The notes under the pieces: generated by a model
What the model saw: the letters and a program-made list of their open reading frames with translations, nothing else
Database searches by the model: none
What the model was told of the DNA's origin: nothing
Made by a program: the position numbers and the translations under genes
NCBI GenBank assembly: GCA_017431515.1
Contig: JAFRKV010000012.1
Coordinates: 1-36,208, forward strand
DNA length: 36,208 nt
Origin: Lachnospiraceae bacterium
Lineage (GTDB): Bacteria > Bacillota > Clostridia > Lachnospirales > Lachnospiraceae
Direction of reading: 5' to 3'
Shown here: piece after piece, positions 31,299 to 36,208 of the stretch
Numbering within the stretch: the first letter of the stretch is position 1
How the letters are laid out: every line of letters starts with the position of its first letter

Positions 31299-32645
31299 CT
31301 ACCCCTGTTTTGTGTTAGTCTTTGACTCTTTTGGTTCTTCCTTCTCCTCTGTCTTTTCTTCTTCCTCTTCGATTTCTTCTTCCCTTTCCGGAATCAGAAG
31401 CCGCACCTCCGAGATGCTGCGTCCCTCCATCTTGTCCACGGAAAGCACATAGCCATTCTCCGTCGTCACTTCCTCGCCCTCTTCCGGCACATGCCCGAGA
31501 AGCTCCAGAAGATAACCGCCCACGGAATCCGAATCCTCACTCTTGAACGGAAGAGACAGCTCCTCGCAGACATCCTCCAAATTCGCCGCGCCGCGGATCA
31601 GGTATTCCCTTTCACCGACCTCGCTGATATCCGCCTCTTCGTTTTCATCATACTCGTCATGAATATCCCCGACAATCTCCTCCAAAAGATCCTCCAGAGA
31701 GATCATCCCGGCCGTGGCGCCATACTCATCCAGTACGATCGCAATGCTGATGGATGCTTCCCGCATCTGGGCAAGAAGTTCCGCCGTATTCTTGTTTTCG
31801 TAGGTATAAAAGGGCTCCCGCATCACTTCCCTTGCAGAAAAATGCCCTTTGTCCTCAAAAAAAACGAGATCCTTCAGATAAATGATCCCCACCACATCGT
31901 CGGTGTTTTCCTCGCAAACCGGAAGTCTGGAAAAGCCGGACTCACGGAACAATTCAAACAACTCATCATAGCCGACGGTCACATCGGTATAGGTCATGTG
32001 ATTCCGCGGAACCATCACCTCCTGTACCTTCGCATCGGTGAAGTCAAAGAGCTTCTGAATGATGTCGCGTTCCTCATTCTCAATGATGCCGTTTTCCTGA
32101 CTGACATCCACGATGGTGCGAAGCTCATCCTCTGTGATCGATTCGCCCTTTGCACCCTCCTTGATCCCGAACAGCCGTAGAAACGCACCGGCCAGAAAAT
32201 TGATCGCGATGATCAGCGGCGTCAGCACGATCATGATCACGTATAAGAACGGCGCATATGCTTTGGAAAGCTTTTCTGCACGGGCCATGGCGATGGTCTT
32301 GGGTGATATTTCCCCGAAGATCAGGATCAGAAGCGTCAGAATACCGGTGGCGATCGCCGTTGCGATCCCTCCCTGCAGATGAATGGCAATCGTTGTCGTC
32401 AGCGCCGACGCCGACAGATTCACTACGTTATTGCCGATGAGAATGGCGCTGAGCATCTTATTTCCCTGATCCTTGATCTTCAGCACCTTGGCGGCCCGTC
32501 TGTCCCCATCCTCTGCCAGTGTCCGCATCCGTATGCGGCTGACCGTCGTGAATGCTGTCTCTGCGGAAGAAAAGAACGCAGAGAGCATGAGAAGAATCAC
32601 CAGAATCAATATCTCAAGTATGATGCTCGTATCCAACCGCGCCAC
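31299..32645 (-). CDS. CNNM/CorC-HlyC family membrane protein with CBS pair
   Basis: 448 residues, often annotated hemolysin-family protein. The domain order is a CNNM membrane domain (about residues 1-200) with four hydrophobic helices (ILEILILVILLMLSAFFSSA, AILIGNNVVNLSASALTTTI and so on) including the conserved FSSAETAFT and FGEISPKT motifs; a CBS pair (about 215-340) with VMVPRNHMTYTD and VDEYGATAGMISLEDLLEEI; and a CorC_HlyC domain ending near 425. Family members are linked to magnesium or cobalt export or sodium-dependent transport. The tail is almost all Glu and Lys (about 420-440). The start is GTG, with GGGAG six bases upstream. It lies 35 bases after the cytidylate-kinase-like gene and may be co-transcribed with it. 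Confidence 0.9.
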   Translation of the reverse strand: MARLDTSIILEILILVILLMLSAFFSSAETAFTTVSRIRMRTLAEDGDRRAAKVLKIKDQGNKMLSAILIGNNVVNLSASALTTTIAIHLQGGIATAIATGILTLLILIFGEISPKTIAMARAEKLSKAYAPFLYVIMIVLTPLIIAINFLAGAFLRLFGIKEGAKGESITEDELRTIVDVSQENGIIENEERDIIQKLFDFTDAKVQEVMVPRNHMTYTDVTVGYDELFELFRESGFSRLPVCEENTDDVVGIIYLKDLVFFEDKGHFSAREVMREPFYTYENKNTAELLAQMREASISIAIVLDEYGATAGMISLEDLLEEIVGDIHDEYDENEEADISEVGEREYLIRGAANLEDVCEELSLPFKSEDSDSVGGYLLELLGHVPEEGEEVTTENGYVLSVDKMEGRSISEVRLLIPEREEEIEEEEEKTEEKEEPKESKTNTKQG

Positions 32646-32679
32646 CTGTTACTCCCGTTTCGTTAGTATACCCATTCTA

Positions 32680-33276
32680 TCATACTTCCTGCCTTGCTTC
32701 AATGTATTTCTCCAGCATCACAGCCGTTCCTTCGACCCCGAGTTTGGTGCTGTTAATGCAAAGATCGTATGCGGAAGAATCACCCCAGCGCTTTTTCCCG
32801 AAACGGTCATGATACATCTTTCTCATGCGGTCCACGCGCCTGATCTTACTGGCCGCATCGCTTTTCCCCAATTTCTGGATCGACATGATCCGATCCAGCC
32901 TGGCTTCACTGTCTCCGTTCACAAATACCGAGATCAATCCATCAAACTCCTGTAATGCCGTTTCAGAGCACCGTCCGACGACGACAAAGGATTCTCCCTC
33001 TTTCGCTTTCTTTTTAAGGTAATCAAATTGAAGCTCCAGCAGGTTTTCCTCCAGAGAATTGGAATATCCGCGCACCTTCCGGCTGCGCATCCAGATATGG
33101 GGCCGGTCATCCACCTTACGGAATTCATCGTTTTTGATCACTTTTTCATCCGCCATCTTTTCCAGGAGGTTCCGGTCATACAGCGGAAGACCCAGATCCT
33201 TGGCAATCTTCGCGGCAATCGCATGGCCGCCGCTCCCGTAAGTACGACTGATGGAAAGCAAAAGTTGTTTCTTCAT
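32680..33276 (-). CDS. Cytidylate kinase-like family protein
   Basis: 198-residue P-loop-type protein of the cytidylate kinase-like family (PF13189 type), common in Clostridia and distinct from Cmk. Seen: ISRTYGSGGHAIAAKIAKDL (about residues 9-28), where GSGGHAI takes the place of the Walker A loop, then LPLYDRNLLEKMA (about 30-42), VVVGRCSETAL (about 98-108) and YHDRFGKKRWGD (about 154-165), the lid-like region. The exact substrate is unknown; a nucleoside monophosphate kinase role is inferred from fold only. The ATG has AAGGAG eight bases upstream. The gene sits between the permease and CNNM genes on the same strand. Confidence 0.85.
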   Translation of the reverse strand: MKKQLLLSISRTYGSGGHAIAAKIAKDLGLPLYDRNLLEKMADEKVIKNDEFRKVDDRPHIWMRSRKVRGYSNSLEENLLELQFDYLKKKAKEGESFVVVGRCSETALQEFDGLISVFVNGDSEARLDRIMSIQKLGKSDAASKIRRVDRMRKMYHDRFGKKRWGDSSAYDLCINSTKLGVEGTAVMLEKYIEARQEV

Positions 33277-33331
33277 CGCTTTTTCTCCTTATTAAATCCT
33301 GTTTTACTTTATCAAAACTGTGACGAGTTTT

Positions 33332-34690
33332 CTATAAATATCTTGCAAAAATCATCAGCATCGAGATCCCTACCACAATCACCGTCGCCGGCGCGGAAGT
33401 CTTCAAATAGTGTTTCCAGCTGATGGGATAACCGTTCTTTGCCGAAACCGAAGTGCCGACCACGTTTGCGGATGCGCCGATCGGAGTCGCGCTGCCGCCG
33501 ATATCCGTCCCCATGGCAAGGGTCCATGCCAGCGTGTGGATATCCACCCCCATGGTGGTCGAAAGACTTCGGATCACCGGCACCATCGTCGCAGCGAAGG
33601 GGATATTGTCCACAAAAGCGCTGGCGACTGCGGAAACCCAAATGATGATCGCAACCATCGCATACGGATTGCCGCCGGACATCTTGCCGATCAGTCCCGC
33701 GATCACTTCCAGCACACCCGTCTGCTCCAGACCGCCCACCACAATAAACAGCCCGATAAAAAACAGCAACGTCTTGAAATCCACACGTTTGATGATCTCC
33801 GGAATATGTTTGCCACCTGCGATCAGCGTCACGATCGCAATAAACGTGCCGATAATGGCCACAGAAAGGCCGGTCTGCGCATGCGTGATCAGGAGAATCA
33901 CCGCGCAGGCAAAGATCACGCAGCTGACAAAAAAGCCCTTTCGATCCACAATGGCTTCTTTGGGACTTGGCATGTTCGACACATCGACGGTCTCATGCTC
34001 TTCTGCCACCAGTTCCCTCCGGAATACAAAGAAATAATAAATCACCACAACCACAAGAGACACCAGCGCAATCAAGCCCGTATTGGTCACAAATTGTCCA
34101 AAGGAAAGCCCCAGCGCCGTTCCGATGATGATATTCGGCGGATCTCCGCACATCGTTGCCGAGCCGCCCAGATTCGCGCAAAAAATCTCTGACAGGATCA
34201 TGGGCACCGGATCGATCTTTAAGAGCTGCGCCAGTTCCACAGTCACCGCGGCCAGGAATAAGATCACCGTGATGCTGTCAATGAACATCGCCAAACCCGC
34301 AGACATGATCATAAACGCGATAAACAGCGGAATCGGTTTATAGTTGACCGCCTTTGCAAACACCATGCAAAGCCACCGGAAAAAGCCGGTCCGTGCCATT
34401 CCTTCCACCATGATCATCATGCCCAGCAGAAAAATGATCGTCGCCCAGTTGACGCCTGCGCTTTCCGAGGCTTCACCTCCTGCGGCATACCAAAAGTTCA
34501 AAGTAAAGATGCTCTTCAGATTCACAGTGTCCCAGATCGCCGAAGGACTCTTCATCGCAACGCCGAATACGAAGATCAGCGTGAGAAGACCGCATCCCAA
34601 CGTCACCCACTGACGCTCGATCTTATCCCAGACAATCAGGATAAACATGACCACAAAAATGATCACTGCCAACGCTTGTGCTGCTGACAT
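33332..34690 (-). CDS. ArsB/NhaD/SLC13-type ion transporter
   Basis: 452-residue integral membrane protein with about eleven hydrophobic helices. Hallmarks of the ion transporter superfamily are two repeats with re-entrant loops: AMFIDSITVILFLAAVTVEL and GGSATMCGDPPNIIIGTALG in the first half, and VDNIPFAATMVPVI and GTDIGGSATPIGASANVVGT in the second. The GDPPN / GASAN pair is typical of NhaD sodium antiporters, ArsB and SLC13-like carriers, so the substrate (sodium/proton exchange, an organic acid or another anion) is not settled by sequence. The ATG follows AAGGAAG by eight bases. A terminator in front of it ends the preceding unit; a TGCTAAAAT extended -10-like element near 34763-34771 may start its transcript. 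Confidence 0.85.
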   Translation of the reverse strand: MSAAQALAVIIFVVMFILIVWDKIERQWVTLGCGLLTLIFVFGVAMKSPSAIWDTVNLKSIFTLNFWYAAGGEASESAGVNWATIIFLLGMMIMVEGMARTGFFRWLCMVFAKAVNYKPIPLFIAFMIMSAGLAMFIDSITVILFLAAVTVELAQLLKIDPVPMILSEIFCANLGGSATMCGDPPNIIIGTALGLSFGQFVTNTGLIALVSLVVVVIYYFFVFRRELVAEEHETVDVSNMPSPKEAIVDRKGFFVSCVIFACAVILLITHAQTGLSVAIIGTFIAIVTLIAGGKHIPEIIKRVDFKTLLFFIGLFIVVGGLEQTGVLEVIAGLIGKMSGGNPYAMVAIIIWVSAVASAFVDNIPFAATMVPVIRSLSTTMGVDIHTLAWTLAMGTDIGGSATPIGASANVVGTSVSAKNGYPISWKHYLKTSAPATVIVVGISMLMIFARYL

Positions 34691-34773
34691 TTTCTGTCAC
34701 TTCCTTTTCTTTTTTCTTTCTCTTCGGGATGCAACCGATGCTCCCGAATCTTCTGTTATTTTAGCATTTTCGC

Positions 34774-34808
34774 AAAAAAAACACCACCGACATTTTTTCG
34801 GTGGTGTT
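34774..34808 (-). terminator. Intrinsic terminator of the 92-residue gene
   Basis: Minus strand: 11-bp stem AACACCACCGA/TCGGTGGTGTT with a seven-base loop, followed by a run of eight T. It lies about 48 bases after the stop codon. Confidence 0.92.
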
Positions 34809-34855
34809 TCGGCGCTCATACAATTCCAATGCTCTGTAGCGCTGAAAGATCGTCC

Positions 34856-35134
34856 TTATTCGAGACCGTCCAGCCCCGCGTAACGAAGCAGCTTTGCGAG
34901 GCTCTCTTCCAGCTCCTGCTCTGTCAGCGCGTAATGGGTCTCCTGCTCCTCCGGACTCTGAAACTCATCCGCTCTCGGAACGGCCGCCGTCACGGCGAGC
35001 TTTTCCTCCTCATCTGCCAGCATTGATCCGAATGAAAGGGTTGTCCTGCGCGGTGTCTGATAATAAAACGCTTCTCTTGGTGCTTCCTGTGAAGATGATG
35101 AATACGGGCTCACCGGTGTGACTTCCATGATCAT
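34856..35134 (-). CDS. Unrecognised 92-residue protein
   Basis: I do not recognise a family. The first 20 residues are Ser-, Pro- and Tyr-rich (EVTPVSPYSSSSQEAP), then YYQTPRRTTLSFGSMLADEE (about residues 25-44), and the C-terminal 30 residues form an acidic helix (TEQELEESLAKLLRYAGLDG). It has no signal peptide or membrane segment. The ATG at 35132-35134 is chosen because AGGAGG lies seven bases upstream. The frame continues 50 codons further back without a ribosome binding site, so that part is leader. It has its own promoter and strong terminator and so is an independent unit between tuf and the ion transporter. Confidence 0.75.
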   Translation of the reverse strand: MIMEVTPVSPYSSSSQEAPREAFYYQTPRRTTLSFGSMLADEEEKLAVTAAVPRADEFQSPEEQETHYALTEQELEESLAKLLRYAGLDGLE

Positions 35135-35227
35135 ACGCGTACCTCCTGTACTCCCTCTGCCTAAGCAGGCGATATCTTGTGTGTCCTCATTCACTCCCAC
35201 TACATCTTGTGATTTTTTGTTATAGTT

Positions 35228-35256
35228 ATTATCGGACAGGAGACCGCTTTTCTCAA
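35228..35256 (-). promoter_or_regulatory. Promoter of the 92-residue gene
   Basis: Minus strand TTGAGA (35251-35256), a 17-base spacer and GATAAT (35228-35233), each five of six consensus bases. The leader to the ATG is about 90 bases and includes a small GCCT-GCTT-AGGC stem. Confidence 0.6.
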
Positions 35257-35281
35257 CCATGAAAAAAGTACTAGATGGGCA

Positions 35282-35314
35282 CAAAAAACTTCCGGGGATA
35301 TTTCCCCGGAAGTT
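35282..35314 (-). terminator. Intrinsic terminator of tuf
   Basis: Minus strand: perfect 12-bp stem AACTTCCGGGGA/TCCCCGGAAGTT with a four-base loop, then a T-run at 35283-35288. It lies about 33 bases after the tuf stop codon. Confidence 0.93.
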
Positions 35315-35346
35315 GATCGTTTTGAGAAGATATTTTCGCTTCGAAA

Positions 35347-36208
35347 TTATTCGATGATGGAAGCGATACGACCGGAACCAACCGTACGGCCACCCTCACG
35401 AATAGCGAAGGTAAGACCCTGCTCCATAGCGACCGGATGAATCAGCTCGATGGTCATCTCGATGTTATCGCCAGGCATGCACATCTCCGTGCCGCTGGGA
35501 AGGTTGCAGACACCGGTTACGTCCGTGGTGCGGAAATAGAACTGCGGACGATAGTTGTTGAAGAACGGTGTATGACGGCCACCCTCATCCTTGGTCAGGA
35601 CATAAACCTGCGCCGTAAACTTCTTGTGGCAGGTAACGGTACCCGGCTTTGCAAGAACCTGTCCACGCTCGATCTTATCGCGGTCGATACCACGAAGCAG
35701 CGCACCGATGTTATCACCGGCCATTGCCTCGTCAAGCTGCTTTCTGAACATCTCGATACCGGTTACAACCGTCTTCTGAACATCTTCCTTCACACCGAGG
35801 ATCTCAAGTTCCTCATTCAGGTGCAGCGTACCACGCTCCACACGACCGGTAGCAACAGTACCACGACCGGTGATGGTGAATACGTCCTCGACAGCCATCA
35901 GGAACGGCTTGTCGGTCTCACGCTGCGGATCCGGGATATATGAATCTACGGTATCCATCAGCTCCATGATCTTGTCACCCCATTCGCCGGACGGATCTTC
36001 CAGAGCCTTCAGAGCGGAACCCTTGATGATCGGGCAATCCTTGAAGCCATACTCCTCAAGCTGCTCGGTTACTTCCATCTCAACCAGCTCGATCAGCTCC
36101 GGATCGTCAACCATATCACACTTGTTCAGGAATACTACGATGTACGGAACACCTACCTGACGGGACAGAAGGATGTGCTCCTTGGTCTGTGCCATCACAC
36201 CGTCGGTA
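35347..36208 (-). CDS. tuf: Elongation factor Tu, 5' part beyond the window
   Basis: The C-terminal 287 or so residues of EF-Tu, the GTPase that brings aminoacyl-tRNA to the ribosome. The open frame runs off the window edge, so about 110 N-terminal residues with the P-loop and switch I are not seen. The visible part starts [17 protein letters not shown], then NKCDM (NKxD guanine motif) and GSALKA (SA[LK] motif) of the G domain. Domain 2 follows with [13 protein letters not shown], and domain 3 ends with [20 protein letters not shown]. The stop is followed by a strong terminator, so it ends its operon (in Bacillota usually rpsL-rpsG-fusA-tuf). The [11 protein letters not shown] wording is typical of Lachnospiraceae-type EF-Tu. 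Confidence 0.97.
   Translation of the reverse strand, partial: TDGVMAQTKEHILLSRQVGVPYIVVFLNKCDMVDDPELIELVEMEVTEQLEEYGFKDCPIIKGSALKALEDPSGEWGDKIMELMDTVDSYIPDPQRETDKPFLMAVEDVFTITGRGTVATGRVERGTLHLNEELEILGVKEDVQKTVVTGIEMFRKQLDEAMAGDNIGALLRGIDRDKIERGQVLAKPGTVTCHKKFTAQVYVLTKDEGGRHTPFFNNYRPQFYFRTTDVTGVCNLPSGTEMCMPGDNIEMTIELIHPVAMEQGLTFAIREGGRTVGSGRIASIIE

Noticed and set aside
35135-35284. Fifty-codon N-terminal extension of the 92-residue protein
   Set aside because: It has no ribosome binding site, overlaps the promoter, and the AGGAGG site marks the ATG at 35134.
1-36208. CRISPR arrays, insertion sequences, prophage genes
   Set aside because: No regularly spaced repeats, transposase, integrase or phage structural motifs were seen on either strand.

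Overview
The window comes from a low-to-mid GC Gram-positive anaerobe, most likely a member of the Lachnospiraceae or close relatives (Clostridia, Bacillota). The pointers are a type III glutamine synthetase (GlnN), an HPr kinase/phosphorylase, a class II fructose-bisphosphate aldolase, the uvrC-hprK-murB-rapZ-whiA gene order, a GlpA-like / NAD(FAD) oxidoreductase / DUF1667 triad, and EF-Tu with the sequence [17 protein letters not shown]. The placement is inferred from recognised families and could not be tested by a database search. Most of the window is ordinary, densely packed core chromosome, almost all on the minus strand. I see no insertion sequence, prophage or CRISPR array.

Region by region. 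Positions 1-250: a tRNA-Gln(CUG) gene on the minus strand behind a perfect-consensus promoter, followed by a strongly folded stretch running to the window edge. 250-5100: yigZ-like, glnN with a folded leader, fba and a diacylglycerol-kinase-like lipid kinase. 5100-14200: a long minus-strand cell-envelope, carbon-regulation and DNA-repair block. In transcription order it is a zinc-ribbon/HTH protein, ftsH, uvrC, hprK, an M18 aminopeptidase, murB, rapZ, whiA, dagK. The whiA is unusual: it is about 100 residues shorter than the family and lacks the first LAGLIDADG-like half. 14400-17600: a three-gene FAD/Fe-S redox operon related to anaerobic glycerol-3-phosphate dehydrogenase. 17700-22600: an unrecognised 156-residue protein, murI, a CgeB-like glycosyltransferase, a small membrane protein and an aminopeptidase P. 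22700-26360: apt, divergent from a plus-strand three-gene cassette.

That cassette is the most novel-looking part of the window. It encodes a possible papain-fold (C39-like) protein, a membrane-spanning serine/threonine kinase with a YPD instead of HRD catalytic motif and an extracytoplasmic CHB_HEX-like domain, and a lipobox-bearing von Willebrand A protein with an intact MIDAS motif and a C-terminal membrane anchor. The topology suggests a surface-sensing or adhesion-linked phosphorylation system. No phosphatase or FHA partner is visible nearby.

26360-36208: an ABC transporter (ATPase plus permease) with no substrate-binding gene beside it, a COG2509-type FAD protein, an L-fucose-isomerase-family enzyme, a CNNM/CorC membrane protein, a cytidylate-kinase-like protein, an ArsB/NhaD/SLC13-type permease, a small unrecognised protein with its own promoter and terminator, and the 3' part of the tuf gene, cut by the window end. 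Several hairpins sit where they could regulate: in front of ftsH, in front of glnN, between the FAD gene and the ABC permease, and inside the 3' end of the VWA gene.
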